Notes: generated by a model from the letters alone, not told the origin. Counted from the first letter of the stretch, positions 9,404 to 18,178 are shown. The stretch is DNA of 64,000 nt from an uncultured Woeseiaceae bacterium (GCA_945787845.1 CALZJH010000005.1:1-64000); one strand, 5' to 3'. Made by a program: numbers and translations.

Positions 9404-9622
9404 CCGAATACTCGGCAATCACCGGTCAGGACCTGACAGCAGGATTGAATCTGCGGCAACTACGAATTGCCCGCGCCCGCACGGTCACCTAAATTTGGAC
9501 TTGGCCAAATTGAGTCGCACGCGCGTCACATCCCTACGGTGACCAGGCGATCAAGCTGCCGTAGCCGGCCTTATGGCAGCAGCTCTGGCCGCCGCAGGTG
9601 TGCAGGCGCAAGGAGCAGGATT
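9404..9622. other. Gene-free gap with two inverted repeats
   Basis: A 219-bp non-coding stretch between the RND pump and the MetV-like gene. It contains a perfect odd-centre palindrome GTCAGGACCTGAC (9425-9437) and an inverted repeat AATTTGG (9492-9498) / CCAAATT (9505-9511). Either could be a terminator-like or operator element for the downstream pair. No riboswitch was recognised. Confidence 0.4.
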
Positions 9623-10120
9623 ATGCCTGTCAACCTCACACCAAGAGACGTCTCTTCCGATCTCGCAGGATTCAACTCGGTATTGATTGCATCCTGTCCT
9701 GTTTGTCCACCGATGTGCCTTGCCATGCAAAAAGAAGAGCCCTTTATAGAGTTCTTTAAACATGGAACCAAGACCCCCGCTTTCGAAGACCATATTCAGT
9801 CGATTCGCGATTCGCTCGAAGAACGTGGTGTCCGAACAGGCGTGTTCTCCATTCACGCGCCAACGCCGATGATGTGTCTCTGGACGGAGCGGCAGCGGGC
9901 GCGCTTGCGCAAGCGCGCGGAAGACTATGAGGCGGTGCTGATACTCGCCTGTGATTCCGGAACAGAATCGGCAAGAGATGCCCTCAAGGATACAGGTTGC
10001 GAGGTTATTCAGTCTTTGGACATGGACGGGGTGATCAACGCCACGACGTCCATTCACTTTCCGCTGACTGTCGTCATGGAGCCTCGCAGTGAACCCGGCC
10101 CTGTCGGTCGGGCACCGTGA
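9623..10120 (+). CDS. Cysteine-rich protein resembling MetV / MTHFR C-terminal family
   Basis: A 165-residue soluble protein. Near the N terminus is the cluster CPVCPPMC (Cys25, Cys28, Cys32); Cys85 and Cys110 follow, and YEAVLILACDSGTESA (102-117) ends a Rossmann-like strand. The order Cys cluster, Trp87, then '(D/E)AVL.LACG.G' recalls the zinc-binding MetV/methylenetetrahydrofolate reductase C-terminal family, in which Cys residues bind zinc or an Fe-S cluster. The match is by eye and weak. ATG 9623 with AAGGAGCAGG just upstream is chosen over a start 156 nt earlier, whose extra residues look non-coding. A small membrane protein gene follows 24 nt downstream. Confidence 0.65.
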   Translation: MPVNLTPRDVSSDLAGFNSVLIASCPVCPPMCLAMQKEEPFIEFFKHGTKTPAFEDHIQSIRDSLEERGVRTGVFSIHAPTPMMCLWTERQRARLRKRAEDYEAVLILACDSGTESARDALKDTGCEVIQSLDMDGVINATTSIHFPLTVVMEPRSEPGPVGRAP

Positions 10121-10144
10121 ATCGCAGAACATGGGTGAAATAAT

Positions 10145-10375
10145 ATGTGTTTCTTTATTAGCTTATTGCCCGCTACATTCTGGGCCATCATTGGCTATTT
10201 CGTCTTGTTTACGTCAACCAGGGCTGAAGGTTCCCTGAAAACCCTTGGCCGGTTTCTCGGCGTATGGGCGTTTGTCATTTCAGGGTTCATCCTGCTCGCC
10301 GGCGCCTACGTCTCGATTACCGGTCTTTGCTCCATGGAGATGATGTCGCAGTGTTGGCATAGCGGAGGTGCATGA
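10145..10375 (+). CDS. Small two-helix membrane protein
   Basis: A 76-residue protein with two hydrophobic helices (about 5-24 and 37-58), and cysteines at residues 2, 62 and 70. The order of genes and tight spacing with the Cys-rich MetV-like gene suggest a two-gene unit in which this protein anchors or partners the soluble one (inference). The gene has no strong Shine-Dalgarno. No family name is known to me. Confidence 0.6.
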   Translation: MCFFISLLPATFWAIIGYFVLFTSTRAEGSLKTLGRFLGVWAFVISGFILLAGAYVSITGLCSMEMMSQCWHSGGA

Positions 10376-10480
10376 GCGCGACGGGCATGAGTTTCGCATC
10401 GGCAACTCCTTAGCAGCGCCGGCGAAGAATTACGGTCGCAGACGTCGATGCCGTCAGCTTTCCTGAGGCGGCGTGACCAC

Positions 10481-11326
10481 ATGAATAGCTCACGTTTTAA
10501 TTTGGAAGCTGCCGGTATTCTCCGCAAATGTGCGGAGGTGCTGCGGCAACAGGCGGCAAATCCTTTTCGTGTCAACGCCTACGTTCGGGCAGCTCAGACG
10601 CTTGAGTCTCTACAAGTTGATGCTCGCGACATTCTGCGTGACGACGGCGTCGCCGGATTGATCGCACTTCCCGCGATTGGTCGGGGCCTCGCCGCGTCCA
10701 TCGATGAAATCGCCAGAACGGGGCGATTATCGCAGCTCGACCGTCTTCGCGGTGAGACGCCGCCGGAGAACCTGTTCAGGACGGTGCCGGGAGTAGGACC
10801 GAAGCTCGCTCACGCCATTCACGATGCATTACATGTTGATACGCTCGAAGCACTGGAGGTTGCTGCATACGACGGTCGGCTTACCGCAGTTCCTGGAGTT
10901 GGCGTCCGGCGCGCGGCAGCAATCCAGGCGGGCCTCGCCGCTTTGCTCGGTCGTGGTCGCAGCCGCCCGCAACCGCCGCAAATATCGCCTCCGGTTGACA
11001 TGCTGCTTGATGTCGATCGGGAGTATCGGCAAAGCTCTGCTGCCGAAAAGTTGCCGAAGATCGCGCCGAAGCGGTTCAATCCTGAAGGACTCGCATGGTT
11101 GCCCATCCTGCATACCGACCGCGGGAAATGGCACTTCACGGCATTATTCTCCAACACGGCCAGAGCACACGAGCTCGGGCGGACAGATGATTGGGTCGTC
11201 GTGTATTTCTACACCGATGATCACCAGGAAGGTCAGAATACGATCGTCACTGAGACAAAGGGGCCAATGACGGGTGAGCGCGTGATTCGCGGTCGTGAGG
11301 CGGAGTGTCGTGCCCTCAGGAATTAG
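10481..11326 (+). CDS. Helix-hairpin-helix DNA-binding protein, PolX N-terminal type
   Basis: A 281-residue protein whose first 155 residues match the N-terminal HhH region of family X DNA polymerases: an 8-kDa-like start (NLEAAGILRKCAEVLRQQAANPFRVNAYVRAAQTLE, about 7-42) and three hairpins, LPAIGRGLA (63-71), VPGVGPKLA (102-110) and VPGVGVRRA (137-145). The nucleotidyltransferase and PHP domains are absent; the C-terminal 110 residues form another small domain (ILHTDRGKWHFTALFSNTARA) also seen in such stand-alone proteins. It probably binds gapped or flap DNA without polymerising. ATG 10481 is preferred to 10448. Its end overlaps the next gene by 32 nt. Confidence 0.8.
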   Translation: MNSSRFNLEAAGILRKCAEVLRQQAANPFRVNAYVRAAQTLESLQVDARDILRDDGVAGLIALPAIGRGLAASIDEIARTGRLSQLDRLRGETPPENLFRTVPGVGPKLAHAIHDALHVDTLEALEVAAYDGRLTAVPGVGVRRAAAIQAGLAALLGRGRSRPQPPQISPPVDMLLDVDREYRQSSAAEKLPKIAPKRFNPEGLAWLPILHTDRGKWHFTALFSNTARAHELGRTDDWVVVYFYTDDHQEGQNTIVTETKGPMTGERVIRGREAECRALRN

Positions 11327-12239
11327 CATCCGCCGCTTACTGGTCGCGCTCGCGGTCCTGCTGGTCATCGCGGCCATCTACCTGGTGTTCTGCCGCCCGT
11401 ATCAATTGCACTGGGGGGCAACTGAAGCTGAGATCGAGCGATCGATGGCAGGTGATGAACTCAGTCTGAGTCCGTCTTTTCTCGCCACGCGCGCGATCAC
11501 GATCCAAGGCAGTCCAGAGGAGATCTGGCCCTGGCTGGTGCAAATGGGTTACGGCCGCGCCGGATATTACGGTTACGACCTGCTGGAGAACGCGGGTAGT
11601 CCGGAGGGGCTGACAAGCGCCGACGAAATCCTGCCAAGGTTCCAGGCATTCGTCGTCGGAGACGAGGTTCCGATCAGCGCCGTCGTGAGCATGACGTTTC
11701 ACGAGATCGAGCCGAACCGCCACATTGTCTGGGCGGGCAATGAGGTCAACGACCCCGGTGCGTTCACTTGGGCACTGTATCCGCTGGACGAAAACCGGAC
11801 GCGTCTCGTCAGTCGTATTCGCTGGACCTACCACCCGACATCCACAGGGATCTTCGCGCTCGAATTGTTCACAGAATTCGCCGACCACATCGCTGTGCGC
11901 AAGATCCTGCAGGGCGTGAAGCAGCGAGTCGAGGGGAACATTGAGCCGACGTGGATCCAATACGCCGAGCTCCTGACGTTCATTTGCACGCTTCTGACTT
12001 TTCTGACGGCGCTGGCGCTGCTTTGCTGGCGCCCCCTTACCTGGAAGACGTGGGGTGCCGGCTTAATGGGCGGCGCAATCTGGCTCGCAACCTGGTACGC
12101 ACCGGTCTCCAATTGGTTTAGCGTGGTATTGGCGCTCATCGCAATCAGGATGCTGTTCCTCGCACATCGTGGCGGCACTCCTGAACAGGTACTCAGGCAG
12201 GTCGCTGCACCAATCCGCAATGACGGGCGACACGAATAA
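11295..12239 (+). CDS. Membrane-anchored SRPBCC-fold protein
   Basis: A 314-residue protein with an N-terminal membrane helix (about 13-32), an extracytoplasmic or cytoplasmic SRPBCC (START-like) ligand-binding domain at about 60-215 (ITIQGSPEEIWPWLVQMGYGRAGYYGYD is the typical first strand and helix), and three more helices at about 225-300. SRPBCC domains hold hydrophobic ligands in a deep cavity. GTG 11295 overlaps the HhH gene by 32 nt; GTG 11310 is an alternative. Association with the HhH gene is positional only. The ligand is unknown. Confidence 0.75.
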   Translation: MRRSVVPSGISIRRLLVALAVLLVIAAIYLVFCRPYQLHWGATEAEIERSMAGDELSLSPSFLATRAITIQGSPEEIWPWLVQMGYGRAGYYGYDLLENAGSPEGLTSADEILPRFQAFVVGDEVPISAVVSMTFHEIEPNRHIVWAGNEVNDPGAFTWALYPLDENRTRLVSRIRWTYHPTSTGIFALELFTEFADHIAVRKILQGVKQRVEGNIEPTWIQYAELLTFICTLLTFLTALALLCWRPLTWKTWGAGLMGGAIWLATWYAPVSNWFSVVLALIAIRMLFLAHRGGTPEQVLRQVAAPIRNDGRHE

Positions 12240-12252
12240 GGCGGAGGATTGT

Positions 12253-12981
12253 ATGGCCGTTGTCGAAAAATCAGGACACTCGAATGCATACAGGATCGGA
12301 ATGCTCGGAGCAATCCTCAGTGCGATCGGCATTCTTACATCGGGGCCACTGGCGGTTCTCGTGGTCACACTCGTGGAACCGCAGCCATTGTGGGACGGAC
12401 CCGACGTATTTGTTGACAACTTCCACCGTATTCAAACCTTGCCCTTCTACTTCGGGTTTTTGCTCGCAACCGGCAGCATCATGATGTTGGTATCGATTTG
12501 CCTGTTGTCAAGGAGACAAGCGACTGCGGTCGTCGCACTCATCTTCATGTCAATCGGCGCGACTCTTGTGATTTTCAACTACGTGACACAGACGACATTC
12601 ATACCGGCTATCGTCGATGCTTACACCCCGAAGCATGGCGCGGTGCTTGCAGCACTTTCGATGTCCAATCCGAACTCACTGCCCTGGGCATTGGAGATGT
12701 GGGGGTACGGCCTGATGGGCCTTGGCACTTGGCTGGCTGCGGGTTTTTTCGGTACGAGCCGTTTCGAGAGAATCGCGAAGACCCTGTTCGTTTTGAACGG
12801 CGTCTTCAGCGTCTTTGGCGCACTAGTCGCGTCGACTAACCTTGGTGGCGTGTTCTCCACCGCGGGCCTGGTTGGCTACGGCATCTGGAACGTGCTCTAT
12901 CTTGCTCTGGCAGTCACTTTTTATCGGGTGCTGCTGAATAGGAGGCATGAACAAAGGAGGTCCTGTGATGGGGCTTGTTGA
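12253..12981 (+). CDS. Polytopic membrane protein, unknown
   Basis: A 242-residue protein with about six to seven hydrophobic segments (15-38, 63-85, 93-115, 132-152, 162-182, 190-208, 212-230). GGAGG lies 5 nt before ATG 12253, which is chosen over an upstream in-frame ATG at 12169 inside the preceding gene. It follows the SRPBCC gene by 13 nt and probably shares its transcript. Segment spacing resembles uncharacterised DUF4386-like membrane proteins, but that is only an impression. Confidence 0.7.
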   Translation: MAVVEKSGHSNAYRIGMLGAILSAIGILTSGPLAVLVVTLVEPQPLWDGPDVFVDNFHRIQTLPFYFGFLLATGSIMMLVSICLLSRRQATAVVALIFMSIGATLVIFNYVTQTTFIPAIVDAYTPKHGAVLAALSMSNPNSLPWALEMWGYGLMGLGTWLAAGFFGTSRFERIAKTLFVLNGVFSVFGALVASTNLGGVFSTAGLVGYGIWNVLYLALAVTFYRVLLNRRHEQRRSCDGAC

Positions 12982-13132
12982 ATGGGAAAGAGTTGGGGTC
13001 GAACCGAATATTTGGAGAGCCTCGATTCGTCCCTAGTCAATATTACTAGCGATAATTTATTTTTAGCGCTACGAACCGCTGACTATCGGGTCGCTAATTT
13101 GGCACTCTGAACCCGACACCGCAGATGCCGAA
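12982..13132. other. AT-rich intergenic patch between convergent genes
   Basis: A 151-bp gap between convergent genes, with a local AT-rich run (about 13037-13065) unlike its surroundings. CTAGT (13033-13037) and ACTAG (13045-13049) are inverted. No clear U-tailed terminator is seen. Confidence 0.3.
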
Positions 13133-13894
13133 TCAAGTCCGCAACCGATACCCCGTCTTGAAGATATACCGCACCACCAACAAGCAGGCCACCAGGAACC
13201 CCACCGTCATCCCCAGACTCAGCCCAACCGCCACATCCGCATTCTCGTAGAAGCTCCAGCGGAAACCACTGATCAGGTACACAACCGGGTTGAACAGGCT
13301 GATCGTCTGCCAGGTGGGTGGCAGCATGCTGATCGAGTAGAACGTGCCGCCCAGGAACGTCAGCGGCATGATGACGAGGATCGGGACGATCGTGAGCTTC
13401 TCCCAGCCGTCGGCCCAGACGCCGAGGATGAAGCCGAACAGGCAGAACGACACGCAGGTCAGGATCAGGAAGGTCGCCATGATGATCGGGTGTGCAATCT
13501 CGAGGTCGACGAAGAAGCTCGCGGTCGCGAGGATGATCGAGCCGATGATGACCGACTTCGTTGCCGCCGCGCCGACATAACCGATCAGTACTTCACCGTA
13601 GGACACGGGCGCCGACAGGATTTCGAAGATCGTGCCCGTAAACTTCGGGAAGTAAATCGCAAATGATGAGTTCGAGATGCTCTCGGTCATTACCGACAAC
13701 ATGATCAGGCCCGGCACGATGAACGCGCCATAGCTCACGCCATCGATCTCGGTGATGCGCGAGCCGATCGCCGAGCCGAAGATCACGAAGTACAGGGACG
13801 TCGAGAGCACGGGCGCCACGATGCTCTGCACCACGGTGCGGAACATCCGGGCCATCTCGAATCGGTAAATCGCTTTTATGGCATGAAAGTTCAT
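13133..13894 (-). CDS. yadH: ABC-2 type permease, YadH-like
   Basis: A 253-residue inner-membrane ABC exporter subunit with six hydrophobic segments and the ABC-2 family pattern ([24 protein letters not shown] near 172-195, followed by [13 protein letters not shown]). Size and order match Escherichia coli YadH (256 aa). ATG 13894 overlaps the stop of the upstream ATPase gene as ATGA, so the two are translationally coupled and form one transporter. The substrate of YadGH is not established. Symbol given by resemblance only. Confidence 0.88.
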   Translation of the reverse strand: MNFHAIKAIYRFEMARMFRTVVQSIVAPVLSTSLYFVIFGSAIGSRITEIDGVSYGAFIVPGLIMLSVMTESISNSSFAIYFPKFTGTIFEILSAPVSYGEVLIGYVGAAATKSVIIGSIILATASFFVDLEIAHPIIMATFLILTCVSFCLFGFILGVWADGWEKLTIVPILVIMPLTFLGGTFYSISMLPPTWQTISLFNPVVYLISGFRWSFYENADVAVGLSLGMTVGFLVACLLVVRYIFKTGYRLRT

Positions 13895-14817
13895 TGGTCT
13901 TTGTGCACCAGGTCGACGAAGATATCCTCCAGCGAACTCTGGGAGGTCTGTAGATCGTTAAAGCGGATACCGGCCTCGCGCAGATCCTTCATCAGGTCCG
14001 TGATACCCGTGTGCTCGCCCTTGGTGTCGTAGTGGTAGGTCAGCTCACGACGATCGTCGCTGAGCTCCAAGCCATAACGTGACAGGGTCGCCGGAACCTC
14101 GTCCAGCTCGTCGAGAAGGTGCAGCAACAGTTGCTTCTTGCCCATGTCGCGCATGAGCTTGTCCTTTTCCTCGACAATGATGATCTCGCCGTTGTTGATC
14201 ACGCCTACCCGATCGGCAAGCTGCTCCGCTTCTTCGATGTAGTGCGTGGTCAGGATGACCGTGACGCCTTCCTTGCGCAGCAGCTCAACGACGTTCCACA
14301 TGTCCTGGCGCAATTCGACATCGACACCCGCGGTCGGCTCATCGAGAAACAGGACCTCGGGTTCGTGCGCCAGGGCTTTGGCAATCAGCACGCGGCGCTT
14401 CATGCCGCCCGAGAGCATCATGATCATTGTGTCGCGCTTGTCCCACAGCGACAGCGACTTCAGCACCTTGTCGATGTGCTCGTCATTGGGTGGCTTGCCG
14501 AACAGGCCGCGACTGAAGCGCAAGGTGTTGCGCACCGTCTCGAACGTCTCGGTCGGCAGCTCCTGCGGCACCAGGCCGATCATCGCGCGCGTCTTGCGAA
14601 AGTCCCTGACGATGTCGTTGCCGTCGACGAGCACCTCGCCCCCACTCGGGTTGACGATGCCGCAAACAATGTTGATCAGTGTGGTCTTGCCGGCGCCGTT
14701 CGGGCCGAGCAGCCCGAAGATCTCGCCCTTGTGGATGTCGAGATCAACGTCCTTGAGGGCCTGGAAGCCGCCGGCATAGGTCTTGGACAGACCCTTTATC
14801 GAGATCACTGAGCGCAT
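13891..14817 (-). CDS. yadG: ABC transporter ATPase, YadG-like
   Basis: A 308-residue ATP-binding subunit, the same length as E. coli YadG. Walker A GPNGAGKT (38-45), signature LSGGM (135-139), Walker B VLFLDE (155-160), D-loop and switch His192 are all intact, so it should hydrolyse ATP. A C-terminal 80-residue extension after the ATPase core is typical of DrrA/YadG-type export ATPases. It pairs with the YadH-like permease just downstream. The upstream hydrolase gene on the same strand ends 51 nt before this start. Confidence 0.93.
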   Translation of the reverse strand: MRSVISIKGLSKTYAGGFQALKDVDLDIHKGEIFGLLGPNGAGKTTLINIVCGIVNPSGGEVLVDGNDIVRDFRKTRAMIGLVPQELPTETFETVRNTLRFSRGLFGKPPNDEHIDKVLKSLSLWDKRDTMIMMLSGGMKRRVLIAKALAHEPEVLFLDEPTAGVDVELRQDMWNVVELLRKEGVTVILTTHYIEEAEQLADRVGVINNGEIIIVEEKDKLMRDMGKKQLLLHLLDELDEVPATLSRYGLELSDDRRELTYHYDTKGEHTGITDLMKDLREAGIRFNDLQTSQSSLEDIFVDLVHKDQ

Positions 14818-14868
14818 GCCCCTATGATACGACGGTCTTCGCCGCTCACGGTAGCATTGCTTTTTACC

Positions 14869-15669
14869 TTACAGCGACTCGATGAACCCGGTCGCGACGC
14901 TCATTGTTGAGTAGTTGCTCAGATTGTTGTGCCCCGCTCCTTCGATAACGACGAGCTCTTTCGGGTCCACCGCATGTTCGACGAGCTTCTGCCCCAGTTG
15001 CAGCGGAATGATCATATCCTTCTCACCGTGGATCACGAGCAAGGGCATATCGATGCGCCCGATGTGCTCGACAGACTGGAAACTATCCCTAAGGAAGAAG
15101 CTCGCCACCAGCAAGGGGTAGTGCACGCGTGCGACGTCCGTCGCTGACGACATCGGCGCCTCGAGAACGAGAGCCCTGGCATCGACGCGCGCGGCCAGCT
15201 GCACGGCGACACCGCTGCCGATCGACTCGCCGTAGATGACGATGTCTTGTGAATCCACTCCCAACGTTCGCAGGTAGTCGTAAGCAAGCTGCGCTGCCTC
15301 GTGAAAGCCGGGCTCGGACGGCTCGCCCGCATTGCCGCCGTATCCCGGGTAGCCAAGGATGAACACACCGTAGCCCTGGGCCATCAGTTCCCGAAAGCGG
15401 TACGCCCGGTGGTTCACGGCGCCTGCGTTGCCGTGGAAGAACAGCACCGTCGGTCGCCCGGCTTGCGGTCGAGCGAACCAGCTGGTCAGCTCGATGTTCG
15501 ACGCTGTTGTAAGCGCGATCTCCTCGACCGCGTCCAGACCGACCTCTGCTGGCGCGACACGTTCCACGGACGGGATGTACATCATGTCGCGCTGTTTCGC
15601 GTACACGAAGGCGTTGAACGCGAAGTACACGGTAAGAAACGAAATTAGGAAGACTTTGAAATTTCTCAA
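14869..15669 (-). CDS. Membrane-anchored alpha/beta hydrolase (BEM46-like)
   Basis: A 266-residue serine hydrolase with an N-terminal membrane helix (about 4-24). The core has the oxyanion-side motif FFHGNAG, the nucleophile elbow GESIGSG (Ser149), Asp218 in HGEKD and His247 in GAGHNN: a complete triad. This pattern is that of BEM46/ABHD13-like hydrolases, whose substrates are mostly unknown lipids or esters. Start choice: TTG 15669, with GGAG 9 nt upstream; an alternative TTG at 15696 lacks a Shine-Dalgarno. The gene precedes the YadGH-like genes on the same strand and may be cotranscribed. Confidence 0.85.
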   Translation of the reverse strand: MRNFKVFLISFLTVYFAFNAFVYAKQRDMMYIPSVERVAPAEVGLDAVEEIALTTASNIELTSWFARPQAGRPTVLFFHGNAGAVNHRAYRFRELMAQGYGVFILGYPGYGGNAGEPSEPGFHEAAQLAYDYLRTLGVDSQDIVIYGESIGSGVAVQLAARVDARALVLEAPMSSATDVARVHYPLLVASFFLRDSFQSVEHIGRIDMPLLVIHGEKDMIIPLQLGQKLVEHAVDPKELVVIEGAGHNNLSNYSTMSVATGFIESL

Positions 15670-15771
15670 CGTGCAAGGCTCCGTACGGTAGGCCAACAGG
15701 ATAACCCCGTCGTCACGTTGCGTGAAAGCGCTCGGTCATGAGCGGATGGTTTCGAGATATACTCGATGACT

Positions 15772-15796
15772 GCTAATGGCCCATAGCGGACATAGG
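15772..15796. repeat. Degenerate copy of intergenic repeat
   Basis: CTAATGGCCCATAGCGGACAT resembles the GCCGCT-(Y)TGGCC-GNAAG/TAGCGG element seen at 16291, 16878 and 18587. It lies in the gap before the membrane protein gene at 15827. Confidence 0.4.
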
Positions 15797-15826
15797 TATC
15801 TAGCTCTCTGCAGCCGAGACGACAGT

Positions 15827-16255
15827 ATGAAAATTGCCTCAAACCAACTATTGAGATTGATGTTCATCATTGGAGCAACAGTTGACGGCGCGATTGCAAT
15901 ATCGTGGTTCCTGATTGCATCTGGCCTGGGCATTCCGAACATACTCAATGGCCATGTTGGAACTGGTTCGGACTATCAACTCGCGATGTTTATTGCGGCG
16001 ATGTTCATGGCCGGCTGGACTGCGGTCCTCGCTTGGGGGGCACTTAAACCAATGGACAGAAGAGGTCTATTGCTAATCACTTCAGTGTTGCTTTTACTCT
16101 CAGTCATCGTCGAGCTTGTGTTTTTTCAAGACATGCTGGGAGGCGTTGGGTTTTTGTTTGGCATGACCAAGCGAACGCTGTTGTGTGTGCTATTCGCTGC
16201 AATCTATTTCTATTCGTTAAGAGACATTGAGAGCAACTGCGCTACATCGCCGTAG
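15827..16255 (+). CDS. Four-helix membrane protein, unknown
   Basis: A 142-residue protein with four hydrophobic segments (about 8-30, 48-68, 75-95, 102-125). ATG 15827 is chosen over an upstream ATG at 15776, because that extension overlaps the repeat and lacks hydrophobic character. Codon use is more AT-rich than neighbours (poly-T and TTG/TTT-rich), which hints at a gene of different origin. No family is recognised. Confidence 0.6.
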   Translation: MKIASNQLLRLMFIIGATVDGAIAISWFLIASGLGIPNILNGHVGTGSDYQLAMFIAAMFMAGWTAVLAWGALKPMDRRGLLLITSVLLLLSVIVELVFFQDMLGGVGFLFGMTKRTLLCVLFAAIYFYSLRDIESNCATSP

Positions 16256-16288
16256 CCGCAGAGAATCGCGCTTGAGTATTAACATGAT

Positions 16289-16372
16289 TAGTGGCCGCTT
16301 CTGGCCGGAAGGCGACGTTCGCCATGTTTAGGCTAGAATGGCAGCTACTGACCCAAAGCAGCCGTACGCCAA
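16289..16372. repeat. Intergenic repeat, two-part element
   Basis: GTGGCCGCTTCTGGCCGGAA (16291-16310) is followed by GGCTAGAATGGCAGCTACTG and ACCCAAAGCAGCCGT (to about 16366). The same two parts recur in the same order at 16878-16950. It occupies the gap before the HIT-family gene. Confidence 0.6.
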
Positions 16373-16398
16373 TTACTTGATCTGACGCAGGATTCGAC

Positions 16399-16875
16399 AT
16401 GCATTTCCCGATGCCAGACGGCGATCCGTGTTTCTTTTGCGAAATTGCCAACGGCAATCGACATCAATGGCAGATCATCGAAGAAGGCGAATTGACGATG
16501 ACTCTGCTGAATAGTCGCCAATTCGAGACCGGCCAACGTATCGTGATTCCTCGCCGACATGCGCCGTCAATCCTCGACTTGAATGAGGATGAAGAAGCTG
16601 CCGTGATGGCCGCCGCCAAACGACTGTCGCGGGCATTGGTCGATGCCTACAGTCCGGGCGGAGTGCTGCTCTATCAGAATAATGGCATAGGCAGCGGACA
16701 GGAAGTACCGCACTTTCACCTGCATGTTGTTCCACGACAACCAAATAGCGATTGGGGATTCGGCCCGCCTCACTTGGAAAGACTGGAACGAGAGGGTCGA
16801 TTTAAACATCAAGACCATCTAAGTGTTTCTGATGCGAAAAAGCAGACTGTTGCTGAGATTCGTCGGCACTTTTGA
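16399..16875 (+). CDS. HIT family nucleotide hydrolase/transferase
   Basis: A 158-residue histidine-triad protein. The catalytic motif HFHLHVV (His105, His107, His109) is intact, preceded by the phosphate-binding NNGIGSGQEV. Cys11 and Cys14 (CFFC) with downstream His form the usual structural zinc site. HIT proteins hydrolyse nucleoside phosphoramidates or dinucleoside polyphosphates. AGGA sits 7 nt before ATG 16399. It is flanked on both sides by the dispersed repeat, so it is probably its own transcription unit. Confidence 0.92.
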   Translation: MHFPMPDGDPCFFCEIANGNRHQWQIIEEGELTMTLLNSRQFETGQRIVIPRRHAPSILDLNEDEEAAVMAAAKRLSRALVDAYSPGGVLLYQNNGIGSGQEVPHFHLHVVPRQPNSDWGFGPPHLERLEREGRFKHQDHLSVSDAKKQTVAEIRRHF

Positions 16876-16877
16876 AC

Positions 16878-16950
16878 TGCCGCTTTTGGCCGGAAGCTGC
16901 CGCTGGACTGCTAGACTACTGCCGCTTGCTCAAAGCAGCCATTCGCACTT
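16878..16950. repeat. Intergenic repeat, second full copy
   Basis: CTGCCGCTTTTGGCCGGAAG, then GGACTGCTAGACTACTGCCG, then CTTGCTCAAAGCAGCCATTC (16878-16943). It matches the copy at 16289-16372 in order and sequence. A short open frame here (16872-17084) is judged to be repeat-derived rather than a gene. Confidence 0.6.
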
Positions 16951-16993
16951 TGAGCAACCTACATTTACTTGACAGACAACGGAGAATAGCGAC

Positions 16994-18178
16994 GTGCCTG
17001 TCCCAAATCGCTCACAGCTATCAGATCTTCTCGGCGTTACGCGCATGGTCGTCGACGCGACAGATTCAATCGTCGAGGTCGTAGAGAAGATGCACCGCAC
17101 TGTACAGCTACGGCCCGGGCCGCTGGGTGTTCCGGTGGCCGATCGGCCGAGCGGTATTACCGGTCTTGTGTATCGCAGTGTTCGGGGGGGCGTTCGACTT
17201 GTTGGAGATGCTGTCGGTGCCAGTCTTGCAGGTATCACAACGTTGATGCCGGATGGAGAGTCCTCATCGGCACGAGATGCATACCGGTCCGCGGCGAACG
17301 GTGTGTATGGCGACTATCTCTCGCGAACCGGAAACCCGCTTGCCATCGATATGAGCCTGCGGTATCGCGGTCAACGTATCGACCTGGACGATCCGATGCA
17401 GGGATTGGAACGATGCAGCGACGTGACACCCGCTAACAAGCTCCTTGTGCTCGTACATGGGCTCTGCATGAACGATCGACAATGGAATCGCGACGGACAC
17501 GATCATGGCGCAGTGCTTGCCGAAGAACTCGGATATCTGCCGCTGTACTTGCGCTATAACAGCGGTCTGAGAATCGTTGACAATGGTCGCATGCTGGCAG
17601 AGACGCTGGAAACGCTGATAGGGAATTGGGCAACACCAGTACAAGAACTCGTGATCATGGGTCACAGTATGGGGGGACTTGTCGCCCGCAGCGCCTGCCA
17701 CTTAGGAGGCGAAGCCGGACACGATTGGCCGACGTATCTTCGAAAGCTCGTGTTTCTTGGTACGCCGCATCACGGAGCACTGTTGGAGCGCGGCGGCCAC
17801 GGGCTCGATAATCTAATGGGTTCGAGCCCTTACTCGATGCCGTTGACGCTCTTAAGCAAGGCGCGAAGCGCAGGTATCACTGACTTGCGCCACGGCACAA
17901 TCTCGGGAGCCGAAGATATCGTGCCGTTACCTTTGGACGTGAAATGCTTTGCGGCAGCTGCGGTGCGCGCGGCAAAGCGAAGTCTGCTTAGCGAGCGAGT
18001 GATAGGCGACGGGCTTGTGACGCCTGGCAGCGCGCTCGGACGACATCCCGACAGCAAGCGAATGCTGGCAATTCCGAGAAGCCGCCAGTGGGTCGGATAC
18101 AGGATGGGCCACCGCGACCTATTAAGTCGCCCGGAGGTGTATGACCAGATATCCAGCTGGCTGCAGGAGCCAGAGTGA
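16994..18178 (+). CDS. PGAP1/lipase-like alpha/beta hydrolase
   Basis: A 394-residue serine hydrolase. The first 145 residues are a family-specific N-terminal region without signal peptide. The core starts at LLVLVHGLCMN (oxyanion HG at 155-156) and has the nucleophile motif GHSMGG (Ser225) and a likely catalytic His in YRMGHRDLL near the C terminus. FLGTPHHGA (about 254-262) is the element typical of PGAP1/triacylglycerol lipase-like proteins. The substrate is probably an ester or lipid in the cytoplasm. Start is GTG 16994; GTG codons slightly downstream are alternatives. Confidence 0.85.
   Translation: MPVPNRSQLSDLLGVTRMVVDATDSIVEVVEKMHRTVQLRPGPLGVPVADRPSGITGLVYRSVRGGVRLVGDAVGASLAGITTLMPDGESSSARDAYRSAANGVYGDYLSRTGNPLAIDMSLRYRGQRIDLDDPMQGLERCSDVTPANKLLVLVHGLCMNDRQWNRDGHDHGAVLAEELGYLPLYLRYNSGLRIVDNGRMLAETLETLIGNWATPVQELVIMGHSMGGLVARSACHLGGEAGHDWPTYLRKLVFLGTPHHGALLERGGHGLDNLMGSSPYSMPLTLLSKARSAGITDLRHGTISGAEDIVPLPLDVKCFAAAAVRAAKRSLLSERVIGDGLVTPGSALGRHPDSKRMLAIPRSRQWVGYRMGHRDLLSRPEVYDQISSWLQEPE

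Noticed and set aside
9467-9622. 52-residue N-terminal extension of the MetV-like protein
   Set aside because: Arg/Ser-rich shadow sequence; AAGGAGCAGG directly precedes ATG 9623.
12993-13025. tRNA-like T-arm (GGGTCGAACC) near 13000
   Set aside because: The flanking bases do not pair to make a T-stem or acceptor stem on either strand.
16872-17084. Short frame in the second repeat copy
   Set aside because: It coincides with the repeat and has no homology signal or ribosome-binding site.
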